DNA from: Smallanthus sonchifolius
Lineage: Eukaryota > Streptophyta > Magnoliopsida > Asterales > Asteraceae
Assembly (NCBI GenBank): GCA_023525975.1
Contig: CM042034.1
Location: forward strand, 1,681,501-1,745,500
Direction of reading: 5' to 3'
DNA: 64,000 nucleotides
Positions within the stretch are counted from its first letter, which is position 1. Each line of letters opens with the position of its first letter. Shown here one piece after another: positions 1-12,246 of the stretch. A program made the translations under genes and the position numbers. The notes under the pieces were generated by a model. That model saw only the letters and a program-made list of their open reading frames with translations, searched no databases and was not told the DNA's origin.

Positions 1-2842
1 TAATAATTTTATCATATATAATAAACATTAAATTACACAATAAATATTAGTATGCATATATGTGTATATGATAAAAATAACTAAGTAATGTATATTTTGT
101 CATGTATATAAAGATACAATTATAAATATTTACAGATAACCATATATATATATATATATTTACTAAATAACAATTATATATATAACAATTATATATTTAA
201 TAAATAATAAACGAGTCAGACTCGAGCAGAGTTCGAGTTTAACAATAACTAGTTAAACATAGAGCTTGAAATGAGCCAAATTCAAGTTCTATCAATTTAT
301 TATGATATAAAAAATATTAAGGATAAGAAACAATCTACATTTTTTAGAACGTCTAACTTACACACCACTAATCATATTCTTAAATCTACACACTTTCAGT
401 GGTCCGTCAGTGATCCAAATTGTTGTTCAAAAAAAAATATTCACACCGTAATACCACTACGCTATAAGTCTTTTGATAAACTATTATCATGAATTTTAAT
501 TTTATCTTGTGACTAAATAACATGAAAAAAATTAAGAAGGAAGGAAAAAATAAAATGTTAAAATAATTACATTTTTAAGTTTTAAATAAATTACTTTTGG
601 TATGATTAAAGTTAACTTGTTTAATAGAGATAATTAATATACAAAGAGTCCGGGTCTAGCTTTTGGTAATATCCTTTATTTATGTAAATCTGTTTACAAT
701 CACTAGCTTAACCTATTGACAAATGTGTAATCAAATATTTTATTAAAATAAGAAAATCTTGGGTTTAGGTCTCACATGTGACAAAAAAAAGAAAGATACG
801 GTCCAAATTGGACCAGAAGGTTTTCTCACCTATTATGGGATTCATCCTGAGGGACAAAGATAATTGGGTGAATCAGTGGGTCGTCAGTGATCCAAATTGA
901 TTTTTGAAGAAATATATATAAATCTGTTTTGTAAAGAATATACAAAATATTTCAAATTAAATTCTTCTTTTAAAAGCAAACAATGTCATTAAATAGTTAA
1001 CTATAAGTGGGTGGGTGGGTATTGCGCTTCTTTTTTTTTTTTTTTCTTTTTGGCAAAGATTCTTAACCTCATAATTGCTAAAACATCCGGAAAACTAATT
1101 TTTAGGTAAAAAAAAACTTTTTAATGGGACATCCTAATGATTAAGTAATTTATCTCAAAAAAAAATAATAGGGGTTCAAATTATACAAAGTGCATATTAT
1201 GTTGTATTAATCATAGAAAATCAAAAATTGTTGTTAAAAAAGCATTAAACCCAAAAAGGCATCATTATCACGTGTTTGGTGATAAGCTAATAAATCGAGC
1301 GTAAATAAAACGTCCAGTTTCAATCAAGACATACAACATTGGTGAAAATCCGCTTGTTTTTGCTTGCTCCTTGTGCTAATCGGTCTTAAATTTGACCGTC
1401 TAATTAAACGTTGAACATCTATGTTTAAATATAATATTTATCAAAACTAAAAAGAAGTGTTTGTGGCTAAAATACGAAAGAAACAACTTTTGATATGATA
1501 CGCTAATCTAAAAGAGAATTCAAAGAAAGATTTTGAACTTTGATGAAAACAAACCGAGGATAATGTGCTCGTACTTTAATTTTTGATGTAAATAACATCA
1601 ACTTTTTTTTTATTGCTTTTTCATTCTTTTAATTGTTGCTTGTTGTATTCAAATGATTTTGTCTAGTACAATAATTTTGGTTTCACTTCAATAATTTTTT
1701 AAGCAACAAACCTTTAATTCATGCCAAACGATCGGTCACATCTATCCATTTATAAACTCCTTTCCAATCCTATCTTTCAGGGATGGAACTAAGACAATAT
1801 CAGCAGAAAATACACATTATCAACTTTGACCCGCAATAAAAAAAAATCTATAAATATTATGTTATAGGTTGATTTATATAATTTTATTAGTATGTCGCTA
1901 AAATGTTTAATTTCAACAGGATCTAATGTTCTTTTATACCACATACAATTTAAGCTCACAATCTAGGCTTCAGCAAGTGTCGGTTTGGTAATGTTGATGA
2001 AACTAGTTGTTAGCTTCTTCTATATAAGTCCTTTTGTAATCATTATTTGAGTTATCAATCAAAATTATTTTTCTCCTAAATTATTTCTCTATCTTTTACT
2101 CTCTCATTTCACTCTTACAATTGGTGATGGGCTAAAATCAAGCCTATAATCGATATTTCAGTTTGATCGGTTTCAATATAAATGGTTCAGTTAATTTAGT
2201 TTTTGAAAACGATGACTCGGTTAATTTGGTTAACCATAGGCTAACTGTCGGCTTTAGGCGTGTGTTCAAGCTAATTTCATTTAATAAATCTAATTATATC
2301 TTAAATGAAATAAAGTATTAGAAGTCTTCTTAATTTATAAAAGAATAAGTAGCAAAAAGATATGTTATTTTGTAATAATATATAACAAAACTTTTTTGAC
2401 ATATAACATATTATCAATAAAAAAACATAAAGTTTGGTTTTAGTGTTGGTTTGGACGTGTTAATTGATAATTTATACACATATAATCATAATCAAACTAT
2501 AAAAACCAGTTATTAAAACATTATAACTGGACCATTACTTTCTCAACTGGTTCGATATGATAGTTTGATTTTTTCTATTATCTGGTTTTTCTACTCGCAT
2601 CTAGGCTTACACCAATGAAAAATTTATATATCTGCCACTAATATCACACAATTTTTTTATTATTTTTAATTACGTAAGGCTTTTAATAATATTTTTTTAA
2701 CTTTTTTTTATCTAAACTCTATTATCAATCATCATCCAAATTTAGTTTATACCATTTAAAGAGGTTACAACCTTAAGAATAATTCAAGTGAATATTATGA
2801 TTGTTGGTGGCAATGATTAAAGATATTTTAATATTATTAGAA
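1..2842. other. AT-rich intergenic stretch, no gene seen
   Basis: I see no convincing coding frame here. The stretch is strongly AT-rich, with an (AT)n run near 144-170 and scattered poly-A and poly-T tracts. Around 1120-1200 an A-rich stretch is followed by a GGGTTCAAAT-like block that could be a decayed tRNA-derived SINE, but this is too weak to call separately. Confidence 0.5.
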
Positions 2843-3436
2843 TTAGGTTAAAATCACGTGTATTACACGGGTTAAATAAATAAAATGTTATATACTTCGT
2901 AATAAAAAATTTATATTTTTATAAACCCGTGTTGAATAAACCGGTATATTACATCGGTTGAATAAAATATAATGTAATTTTTGTTAACAAACACACCCGT
3001 CAAAATATGCCTTTAAAAAATATAATTTGTCGTGACAGTTAGGTCTCTAAATTAGTTTTTAAAACATTTTTTTCAACTAAGTATTATTTTTTTAGTTTAA
3101 CTGATAAATGCTAGTTCATATTAACTTCATTTGGTTGATGATATAATGAATATTTATAATTAAATAATAAGTATCCGTGATTAGATTTATATTATAAATC
3201 TAAAAATAAATTCTTTTAATATCATTATTTAATATGAAAGAGAGCCGGGAAAAAATGATACAAATGAACCTCGTGTCAATATAATTTTATTTATTAATAT
3301 AAAGATTATTATTTAATACGAGAGAGAAACAGAAAAATTAATATTTAATAAGAGAGAGATGCGGGAAAATAAAGATGAAGAGTAACCAGAGAGTGACACG
3401 TGTCCCTCATGGTTTTCCTTTATTATAAAGTATAGA
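2843..3436 (-). mobile_element. Short non-autonomous Helitron
   Basis: Read on the minus strand, the element begins with TCTATACTTTATAATAAAGG at its right edge. It ends at its left edge with a short palindrome (CGTGTAATACACG), about ten bases and then CTAA. The flanking bases are A on the 5' side and T on the 3' side, as expected for Helitron insertion between A and T. Inside are a GACACGTGTC block and a CTCTCTCTTATT block that recur in the other copies of this family in the window. At about 594 bases it is far too short to encode a Rep/helicase, so it is non-autonomous. Confidence 0.72.
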
Positions 3437-5545
3437 TTAAACAAAGAACCACCAATTGAAATCCATGAATCATTGAATCTATGGAAGTAGAACCCACCAT
3501 GAAACCTTCGTTATAATTTGTTTCAATATTTATATTAGCATTTTGCTTCCCTTATTCTGTCTTCTTTAGCACAATTATTATGATTGCTGGATTTTGCTTT
3601 TAAAGTTTTTGGACAACTTATATTTAACCAAACACAATATTCAAAGAACCTAGAAACAATCAAAATAATGGGACATTTAGTGAAATATTACATTTTTATT
3701 AATCTTGTATGTAAATAATTATATTTATATATGAGAGGTATAATTAACAATTTATGAAAATTCGTCATCCTTGTTGAGAGTTTCGTAACGAGCTAAAATG
3801 TATCTAAAATGAAGCTAAGATTAATATGATATCGATTGCTTAAACTTATTGTAATATGTTTTGTAAACGGTATTGTATCTTATTGTTTCTCGTAAAATAA
3901 TGAGAGTACTAAATTATATTTTGGGTTAGATGGTTCGTGTATCATAAAACCGAGTAGGCAAGTATCAAAAGCGTTGGCCCACATTTTTTGCTTATGAGTT
4001 GTATGGTGTATATAGATTGAGTAACTATATGATACACGTTAAGACACAACTAGTTGTTAGAGCCATAGTTTAAAAAATGAATAGATATAAATAATTAAAT
4101 AACGAATTGTGACGTGATCACAATTCTAATAATTTCCCCCTGCTATATGGTTGATGGGTTAACAACCAAGACCCACCTAGTAACATTTTTCAGTTGTAAA
4201 TAAATAGGAGTTATAGTGATTATCTTATCATAACTAAAAGTTACGGGTTCAAGTCTAAGAGTTTCAGATTCATACCAGTTCTAATCCTTAAGTTAAGTTG
4301 CCTAAAAAGGTTTCATGATCATATTTTCAAGTCAGCCTAACTTAATTATAATTATTTATTTTAATCATGTCAAAATCAAATGTATAAATCAATACATACA
4401 CAATTTGTCGATCACACACCTATATATAGAATATTTCATTGTGTAGGTTATATCAAAAGATGATAAAGAGTCTTTTTATTTGCTTAATTGTCACGTCATT
4501 AAGTACGAGTGGTGTGTGCATATTTTTAAACTATAAGTAGGCAGACATAAAAGTAATCGATATTCATAAAAATTGCTTGTTATAGTTAAAGTGTTTTGTT
4601 GAAAATGGAAATTCATAAATAAACAAAACACACATTTGATATGAAAATTATAACAATTTTGAATTGATCAATTTAATAAATGAGACATGTTTGTGTTGTA
4701 CGTATAAAAATTTAATAAATGAGACATGTTTGTGTTGTACGTATAAAAATAAAGATGTCATCTTAAAACTATAATGTGAAATAAAAAATATATATAATTT
4801 ACAAATTCAATATATCAACTTATTTAACCAGTTTACAACTTTATTATAACTCGTTAACAACCCACTAATTTGATTCGATATACCAACCTGTTTAACAAAT
4901 TTAGATAAATAAGTTACATAAGTCATGTTTAGGTGACATGATTTTAAGTGTATTTTGAATTATCTTTTTGTCATAAATAAATATATTTAATAGTTTTATG
5001 CTATTAAAATTAGTTAACCCTGGCTACTTTGTGCATATTACACACATAATCTTTGTTAATGTTGCTTGCATTATAATATATCTGTCATAATTATTGTTTA
5101 AATTAGAAAATCAATCATAGTATGGGCCACGCATTTATACATTACATTAAGTTAAACACATAACTTTAGCTTATTTCATTAAGTGTGATTATACATGTTT
5201 CTACTAACTAAGCGTGCTAGCACTATTTGTGATTTTCCTCATTATTTGACCAAGTGTGCTATTTGTATACAGGTGGGAGTGAAACCACTAATCAAAACAA
5301 TAAAAATATGTAATGATTTTATTACCACCATTAATTTAAAATTTGTATGCTCCTTTTTATTTTAAAATGCAGCCTCAATAATACTCGAGAGGGCGGTGTT
5401 CATTGGATCCTAAGCATGCACTCAAGCGCACACACACAAAACCTGGGATGAACACCTTGTCGGTTATGTCCCGTTTGTTTGAACTAAAAACAAAACCAAA
5501 TAGAAAATGTTGGATTTTTTTATGTTAATCTAGTTGGCTTCAACT
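3437..5545. other. Intergenic stretch with minor repeats
   Basis: No gene is supported. The stretch contains a 39-bp tandem duplication (annotated separately). Near 4200-4260 there is a GGTTCAAGTCT block resembling a tRNA B box, with a weak A-box-like sequence upstream, possibly an old plus-strand SINE head. Confidence 0.45.
4671..4748. repeat. 39-bp tandem duplication, two units
   Basis: Two essentially identical 39-base units sit head to tail (4671-4709 and 4710-4748). Each contains AATAAATGAGACATG followed by TTTGTGTTGTACGTATAAAA. The near-identity suggests a recent slippage or small duplication event. Confidence 0.9.
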
Positions 5546-5799
5546 ACTGATGAGATCATATCGTACCAGTATTGAGAATACCTGATACCGGATTTCTAGA
5601 AAAGTGAGTTCCGAATACCGTACCGAATCTATTAGTACGGTACTGGTACTCGTTACAAAATGTCCATAAATGGTATCGGTACCGTACCGATACTGGTACC
5701 GAAAACACCGATACAGAATTGCTGACAAAGTGAGTATCGTTTACTGTACCGAATCTATCGGTACGGTACCGGTACAGAGTACCAAATGCTCATCTCTGA
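5546..5799. mobile_element. hAT-type non-autonomous element, GGTACC-rich
   Basis: The element is flanked on both sides by the 8-base direct repeat CTTCAACT (5538-5545 and 5800-5807), the target-site length typical of hAT transposons. Its ends are degenerate inverted repeats (GATGAGATC at left, GCTCATCTC at right). The interior is a dense series of GGTACC/GTACCG palindromic blocks that could fold back on themselves. No transposase is present. It shares ends and interior style with the larger element at 35250-36218 and looks like a shorter derivative of that family. Confidence 0.75.
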
Positions 5800-5976
5800 C
5801 TTCAACTCTCAAATGGTTCGGCTTTCAACTTTCTTTATTGGCTTTTTGGGTCAAGAGATTGCCAGACACAATGGTTGACTCAAGTTCCCCTAAATCTCGT
5901 GAAATGGTCGCCTATATTGTACGACTCACAAACTCGATTTGTAGCGGTGGCAGGGGTACCTATTGTTCTTAGACAG

Positions 5977-6460
5977 TAGGGGTGTAAACGAGCCTAGCCG
6001 AGCCCGAAGTCGGCTAATTTCAAACTCTATTTCTAAAGCTCGAGTTTAATACGTGAGCAGTTTTTCAAGCCCGAGTTCGGCTCGGGGTCAACTCGTTTAT
6101 CATTTGTTAATTATTATATTTATAAAATTGTATAGTTTTTTTATAAGAATACGATTATAATTATATATATATCATAGTATATATTATTCAGTTGTTTCTA
6201 TTATAATTTTATATATAATAACAATTATTATGTGTATATATATTTTAATTTATTAAATAATAAACAAGATAAAAATAGATTCGTTTAGGCTAGCGAGCTT
6301 AGTTAAGTTCGGTATTTGAAGTTTGGACTCGAGTCCTTTATATATTAAATGAACTTCAATATAAGTTTGAGCTCGGGTTTAAACTAGATTTGATTAAAGA
6401 TTTTAACGAGTCAATCTCAAATGGTTAAGTGGCGGTTCAACTTGTTTACACTTACATATA
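5977..6460. mobile_element. hAT-like remnant (GGGTGTAAACGAG ends)
   Basis: The left end reads TAGGGGTGTAAACGAGCC and the right end carries the diverged inverse, CTTGTTTACACTTA. The interior is AT-rich with repeated GAGCTCGAG-type blocks. I could not find a matching target-site duplication, so the limits are approximate and the superfamily assignment rests only on the terminal sequence. Confidence 0.45.
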
Positions 6461-6531
6461 TACTCGAGCAGTATTCCTTTTTGAATTAGGATTTCAGTTT
6501 TGTACGGATAACTAAACAAACTAAAGTCTAT

Positions 6532-6657
6532 TGGGCCGTCATCGGCTTAGAAGTACCGAGAGGCCCATTTAATCGACGAAAGCCACCGATGATGATCAGC
6601 GGCCACACGGGAAGCGGATATTGATATAAACGTTATCATCCACCACACAAAACCCTA
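6532..6657 (+). promoter_or_regulatory. Ribosomal-protein promoter motifs (site II + telo-box)
   Basis: Two site II-type elements, TGGGCC at 6532-6537 and GGCCCA at 6562-6567, are followed by a telo-box AAACCCTA at 6650-6657, about 30 bases before the eL19 start codon. In Arabidopsis the site II/telo-box pair is a known signature of ribosomal protein genes expressed in dividing cells (TCP and Pur-alpha binding). The motifs are seen directly. Their function here is inferred from that precedent and from the gene they precede. Confidence 0.7.
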
Positions 6658-6686
6658 GCCCTCTCGTTAGCAGCCGTGAAAAGGGA

Positions 6687-9624
6687 ATGGTGTCGCTGAA
6701 GCTTCAGAAGCGGCTCGCCGCGAGCGTCCTTAAGTGCGGTAGAGGCAAGGTTTGGCTCGATCCGAACGAAGGCAATGAGATCTCCATGGCCAATTCTCGT
6801 AAATTTACACTTAACACTCCTTTATTCATTTGCATAATCATTATTTATGTATCTGGTGAACCTTTTTGGATCTGATTTCATTACCTGTATTGTTATTGTG
6901 ATGATAGAATCGATTATTGTACACAAATTAAGCTTATTACATGCGACTGTGTTCATGTATCATCTGGTCAACCTGTTTATGAGCTGTTATCATTATCTGT
7001 ATTGTTGTTATGATGATACAATCGTCTATTGCTAATAAATTACATTTATATTCAAAGAGAAGTGGTTTCGAGTTCTCTAATTATTTTGAATTGTTAGAGG
7101 CTTAGGGCTGTAAACGAACTGAACCGTTTGTGAACTGTTATGCAGGAAGTTTGTTTAAGTTTGTTTGTTTAATGAATGAACGAACAGGAACAAAGAAATT
7201 ACGTTCGATTAATTAATTGCACGAACACGAGCACGAACAATGACGAACAATAGCCGCGTTTTGTTCAATAGTGTCTGTGAGTGTTTGGTAAATTGTTCCT
7301 CTATGTTCTTTTGTCACGAGTTTTTTATTATTTCAAAGTTTTTTACCATTATAATTAAATTATTATATGTTCGTTTATAATGTTAACGAAAACAAACGAA
7401 ATGAACAAAATTATTTCCTTAACAAGCGAACACGAATACAAAATTTTGTTCGGTTATGTGTTTTTTGAACCGTTCGTTTGTCCGGTAAAAGCTTAATGAA
7501 TGAGCATGAACAACATTTCGTTTGCTTCGGTTCGTTTACAGCCCTATGAATTGGTTCATATCGTTTTTTGTAAGCTTAAAGCTATTGCTAATATATTAAA
7601 AATGCAACTTTAAGTTTGTCTTTAACTTAGAACCTAGCACAGGTAATACATTGTCTGATATGTTCGTTTATAATGTTAACGAGAACAAACGAAATGAACA
7701 AAATTATTTCCTTAACAAGCAAACACGAATACAAATTTTTTTTCGGTTATGTGTTTTTTGAACCGTTCGTTTGTCCGGTAAAAGCTAAATGAATGAACAT
7801 GAACAGCGTCTTGTTTGCTTCGGTTTGTTTACAGCCCTATGAATTGGTTCATATAGTTTTTTGTAAGCTTAAAGCTATTGCTAATATATTAAAAATGCAA
7901 CTTTATCGTCTTTAACTTAGAACCTAACACAGGTAATACATTGTCTGATATATAATAGTAAATAATTTAGCAATATTGTTAGAAACTAAATTGTGATTTA
8001 CTCTATTTTTTACGGGATGGTGGATGCTTTAAGATTTTGCTCTTGTTAATTTGTTGTGTTTAATGTGCTCATGTGGTTTATAAATTCTGAAATGTTCACT
8101 TTTAGTTGTTATTTCGTTGGTCCATGACTGCAGGTCAAAACATTAGGAAGTTGGTCAAGGATGGTTTCATCATCAGGAAGCCAACCAAGATTCACTCTCG
8201 ATCTCGTGCTCGTCGAATGAAGGAGGCTAAGAGGAAAGGCCGTCATTCTGGATATGGTACTTTCATTTTTTTATTTATCTCTAGCTAGTCTTTTTATTTT
8301 AATTCCAGCTGGTTTTACTATGCATCAAGGATTTCAAGATTACGGGACAAGATGTTCTTTGTTTTTTAACACGGGGGCTAATGTTTTTAAATAGCAACAT
8401 AATTAATACGGGGTGTCTTTTTTGTTGTTTATACTTGATATCGTCATGACATTGTAAATTGTATTTATACTTTTTTTTTTAAATTGACAAAACTGGTAGT
8501 TTGATCACCTGATAGCTGATGTCGTGTTTTATCACTAAGTTGCCTTAATCAGTCCAGTTCATCTAGGTAAACTATCAAACATGCCCATTTTAGAGGATAG
8601 TGTATTTCCCAAACGTGCCCATTTTTCTTTTTTTTAACATCAATTTTTTACTTTTAAATACCACCCAAACCTGCCTTTGCAGGATTTGAACCCTCACCAC
8701 TTTTTTCGGGGGCATAGGTAAACATACCTACCATGTCATCTTTATACCTACTATTCCGTTTGCGTGTCCTTTAAATTATCAACATACCTCTTTTTAAAAA
8801 GGTATGGTTCTTAGGTTGGGGTATTATTGACTATTCAGTAAAGTTACCCAAACGGATAAAAAACTTAAGTGTCTTGCTGTTTTATGACATTAGCTTTTAG
8901 TTAAATTCATTTTATTGTGACAATAGATGTAGTAACTGATAAAATTAATAGTCTCCAAAACGCATCAAACATTTCATTTACCAGTTGTATGTTATTTAAA
9001 TTTGAAGGAATATGTCTTAAAGTTATTATAAATTTGACCTACAGGTAAGCGTAAGGGTACCAGGGAGGCAAGATTGCCAACCAAGATTCTATGGATGAGA
9101 AGGATGAGGGTGTTGAGGCGATTACTTCGTAAGTACCGTGAGGCGAAGAAAATTGACAAACATATGTACCATGATATGTACATGAAAGTTAAAGGTAATG
9201 TTTTTAAAAACAAACGTGTGCTAATGGAAAGCATCCACAAATCAAAGGCTGAAAAGGCTCGTGAGAAGACCTTATCTGACCAGTTTGAAGCCAAACGTGC
9301 AAAGAACAAGGCCAGCAGAGAAAGGAAATTGGCCCGGAGAGAAGAACGTTTGGCCCAGGTATATAATTTTTATCCTTCACAATGTACTACTACAAGTTTT
9401 TGGTTGAAATTTTGACCCGTTTACTATCTTCTAACCCTCTAATTTTATCTTCAGGGTCCACAAGAAAGAGCCCTGACTGCCCCTGTAGCGGAGGCTCCTG
9501 CTGCGGCACCTACGCAGTGAGTATTGCTGAGATTCTGTTATGTGTTTACTTATGTCAGTTATTTGTGATGTTTATTTTGATGAAAATCTCTGTTTTCAGG
9601 CCATCAAAGAAATCTAAGAAATAA
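6687..9624 (+). CDS. RPL19: 60S ribosomal protein L19 (eL19)
   Basis: Structural protein of the cytosolic large ribosomal subunit. Exons are 6687-6798, 8134-8256, 9045-9358, 9455-9516 and 9600-9624, all with GT-AG introns. The joined product is 211 residues, close to the usual plant length of about 210-214. The start MVSLKLQKRLAASVLKCGRG is the canonical eL19 N-terminus. The conserved core follows without a gap: MANSRQNIRKLVKDG, RSRARRMKEAKRKGRHSGYGKR, LPTKILWMRRMRVLRRLLRKYR and HKSKAEKAREKTLSDQFEAKR. The end is the basic tail PSKKSKK. The long basic helix is typical of the family tail that contacts rRNA and forms an inter-subunit bridge. Intron 1 holds a hAT-like element and a 293-bp tandem duplication, and intron 2 holds a SINE. 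Exons look intact, so it is probably functional. Confidence 0.96.
7103..7546. mobile_element. hAT-like element in RPL19 intron 1
   Basis: The ends are a good inverted repeat: TAGGGCTGTAAACGAACTGA at left and, inverted at right, CGGTTCGTTTACAGCCCTA. The interior is full of GAACGAAC and TTCGTTTG blocks. No clean 8-base target duplication abuts it. A TGAATTG lies 8 bases outside the left end and directly outside the right end, which may be a disturbed duplication. The right half was later copied in the tandem duplication 7368-7950. Confidence 0.55.
7368..7950. repeat. 293-bp direct tandem duplication in RPL19 intron 1
   Basis: Unit 1 (7368-7660) and unit 2 (7661-7950) align over their whole length with only scattered substitutions and a few single-base or short gaps. 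Each starts TGTTCGTTTATAATGTTAAC and ends near ACATTGTCTGATA. Each unit contains the right half of the hAT-like element plus about 110 bases of intron beyond it, so the duplication happened after the element inserted. Confidence 0.9.
8625..8745 (-). mobile_element. tRNA-derived SINE in RPL19 intron 2
   Basis: On the minus strand a B box GGTTCAAATCC (plus-strand 8682-8692) is preceded about 40 bases upstream by an A-box-like TGGTAGGTATG. It is followed by an A-rich tail containing AAAAAATTGATGTTAAAAAAAA. Spaced pol III promoter boxes with an A-rich 3' end are the signature of a tRNA-derived SINE. The A box is imperfect and the outer limits are approximate. Confidence 0.5.
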
Positions 9625-9949
9625 GAAGCACTTCTGTTTTATGGATAACTAAAATGTTGGATGTCTTTAGTTGCTTTATGGTCAATTTTTGTCATCTGTT
9701 TGTTTTAATTTCATTTTGTTTGGGAATGTTTCTTTCTAGGAGACAAAAGTTTCTGATACAATGAATTTTGCCTGCTTATTCCATGTTTGTTTATTTGCCA
9801 ATCATAAAAGAGTTGATGAGCATCGGCTATATATGGGCTCACAAGCTAGATTCAAAATATGGACTTCAGCTCGGGTTTAATACCCGTTATTTAATATAAG
9901 ATGCTTTACACTTCAGGCATCGGTTTAACCTGTGACTCATGCTTGCAAA

Positions 9950-10850
9950 TCCTGCACTCCGAGTAGACTTCTCAATCTGACAAAGGTATCGACCTTCATG
10001 GGATTTGTTACGATGTCTGCGAGCTGCTCTTCAGTTCTGCTAAATTGTAACTTCATCACACTTTGTTTAACCACATCTCTTAATTAATGAACCACACATC
10101 TATGTGCTTGGTTCTCCTGTGCATCACCAGATTCTTCGACAACTTGATCGTGGAATCGTCGCAGAACGCTTCAATAGTCTCACTTGGTTTGTCAACCAGT
10201 TTTTCAATAGATCCTTCAACCAAGCGCAGTGGCATGCACAATAAGTCGCATCCACATATTTTGCCCTTATGGATGATAAAGTTGCCATTTCTTGTTTTTT
10301 CAAACTCCAACAAATGATTTCATTACTGAGCAAACAAATATATCCCAATGTACAATTTTTATCCTCTTGCATAATCGCTATCACTATATACCCTTAGTTT
10401 TGATATTGAATTCTTTTCTTACATTAAACCGTAAGTATATGTCAGCACCTGCTTGGCAATCTGCATGTGTTCTTTCTTTGGTTGTGCCATGAACTGAGAG
10501 ATCAAACAAACTACATACATCACGTCGGTCGTGTTACAGTGAGATACATCAAGCTTCCCTGTAATGGTGTTGATGAATATATCGGTTAAAACATTCTTTG
10601 GCATCCTTTGGGAACCTTGTTGTTTGATGCCCTTATAGCACATATATTGAGGACATGACAAGCCCAATTAGCAGCATCCGACCAAATTTACTTTGGCATT
10701 GCCTTTTCAACTTACAAGCATCGAACCATATTCATGATCGTTCGATTGCATCGTCCTGCTACGTCGTTTTGTTGTGGCTTATAGCTTGGTGTTACCTGTC
10801 TCTTGATTCTATGCAGCTCACAAAATTTATTAAACGAAACTCTTATCACA
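9950..10850 (-). pseudogene. Collapsed Ty1/copia polyprotein remnant
   Basis: Reading on the minus strand, homology runs in the correct copia order with large pieces missing. At 10640-10850 is the end of the integrase core (FCELHRIKRQVTPSYKPQQN, then NRTIMNMVRC). At 10420-10600 is the end of reverse transcriptase (GKLDVSHCNTTDVMYVVCLI, SQFMAQPKKEH). At 10125-10380 is the RNase H segment (TLGYICLLSNEIICWSLKKQ, LSSIRAKYVDAT). At 9955-10080 is the polyprotein C-terminus (EQLADIVTNPMKVDTF, RLRSLLGVQDLQA, stop). Frameshifts and in-frame stops break the frame, and most of reverse transcriptase is deleted between the integrase and RT fragments. No LTRs were recognised. It is a dead retrotransposon relic. 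Confidence 0.85.
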
Positions 10851-11034
10851 TCTCAAATTTTTTATTTAATTTTATTTATTTTTTTTTTTATCTTTGTTCC
10901 AACTGCAACATTACCACTACACTGCAACACTTACCACTACAATGTAACATTATCGGTTAAAACATTTGGTTATGTGATAATATCCATATTATATATAGCT
11001 TTTTATAAAAGGCCTGAAAATTCGGAGGCCCGAA

Positions 11035-11145
11035 ACTGGGATTTTTATTTAATTATTTTTTAACGACAAATTTATTTACTTAGTGGGACTTGAACCCATG
11101 ACCTTTGGGTCTTTGACTCTACCATTAGACCAGGGCCACCTTCCA
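11035..11145 (-). mobile_element. tRNA-derived SINE, pol III boxes intact
   Basis: Read on the minus strand this shows an A box TGGTCTAATGGT (plus 11121-11132) and a B box GGTTCAAGTCC (plus 11086-11096), about 25-35 bases apart as in a tRNA gene. They are followed by a short A-rich tail. The sequence between the boxes cannot form a normal tRNA anticodon arm that I can recognise, so I call it a SINE head and not a functional tRNA gene. Confidence 0.6.
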
Positions 11146-11884
11146 AAACAATTATACTCACCATTTCAAGTTTCATATCATATCTAGTCCTTTAAAAAGT
11201 AGAAAATATCTTATTTACCTATTATGTAACAAATAAAATAAATTAGGTTTATGAGAACCATGGGCGGATCTACGTTAGCCCGACCCTCAACTTTCGACGC
11301 GTAGCGGATTTTTTTTTACCGTTTTTATATTTCCCGATACCCCTGGACGAAATTTTTGATATCCCTGATACTCTTGAATTTTTTTTTCCTAGATCTGCCA
11401 TTGATGAGAACACGATATGATACGAATTATATTTATTTTACTATTAAAATTCAGTTTTTTAAGCCCATAGCCTTTATAACTGGCTTTGGCACCGTTTGGA
11501 TTCAGTTAAATGGGCCTAGTTTCCCCTTCTTGTCTAGGGATAGGTTCTTGTCACGAATGAGGATAGCGTGTCCTCGAAAACCTTATTCCAAAATTACGCC
11601 GTCGCCGCCAACTGTCTCCGTTGGCCACCGAGGTTCGTCGGAACTCCGTTACCTATTTCATACTTGAAACAATTTCTGATAATTTATGCATAACACAAAT
11701 AATTTTCATCCGTATTTGTATTGATTTTGTTGAATATTTCAGTCAATTGTTGTGTGTACGTATTGATCGCATCTCTGGTTATGTGATTTTGTATTTTCTG
11801 ATGTTGAATTTGCTTGTGTTTCATATCTGTTTCATAAAATTTGAATAATGTACCATCAGGTTGTGGATGATGAACATTGATGAA

Positions 11885-12190
11885 TTTAGGGGGTGTTTGG
11901 CATTGCTTATTAAATCTGATTATCTGTATGTTGCGTTTGGATACAACACTTTAAGTGTGTTTGCTTATTAAAAGCTTCTAATCTGATTAACTAGTGAACT
12001 TAGCTGCTTAATTTCACATATCAATAAGCTCATTTTCTTATTTCCTTTTTAAATAATTTACTTAAAATTGCCGATTTGAAACAGTTAATTTCATCACAAA
12101 TAATCAATACAGATACATTCCGAAGCACCCTTAAAACAACTTATTGCTAGGACAAAACAATAAACAAGTAAGCAATCCCAAACGCCCTAA
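11885..12190. mobile_element. MITE with GGGTGTTTGG-type inverted ends
   Basis: The left end reads GGGGTGTTTGGCATTGCTTA and the right end carries the inverse, AAGTAAGCAATCCCAAACGCC. The interior is AT-rich and repeats TGCTTATTAA motifs. The same terminal style occurs at 43045-43265 and, singly, near 45648. I find no clear target duplication. It lies just 5' of the Myb/SANT gene's first coding exon, within or beside its untranslated leader. Confidence 0.55.
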
Positions 12191-12246
12191 AAGATGTAAT
12201 TTATTTTTGTGCAGGGTGCTAATGTGTTAGATATTATTATGTGAAA

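Noticed and set aside
11079..11145. Possible functional tRNA gene on the minus strand
   Set aside because: A and B boxes are present, but there is no credible acceptor stem or anticodon arm and an A-rich tail follows, so a SINE is the better call.
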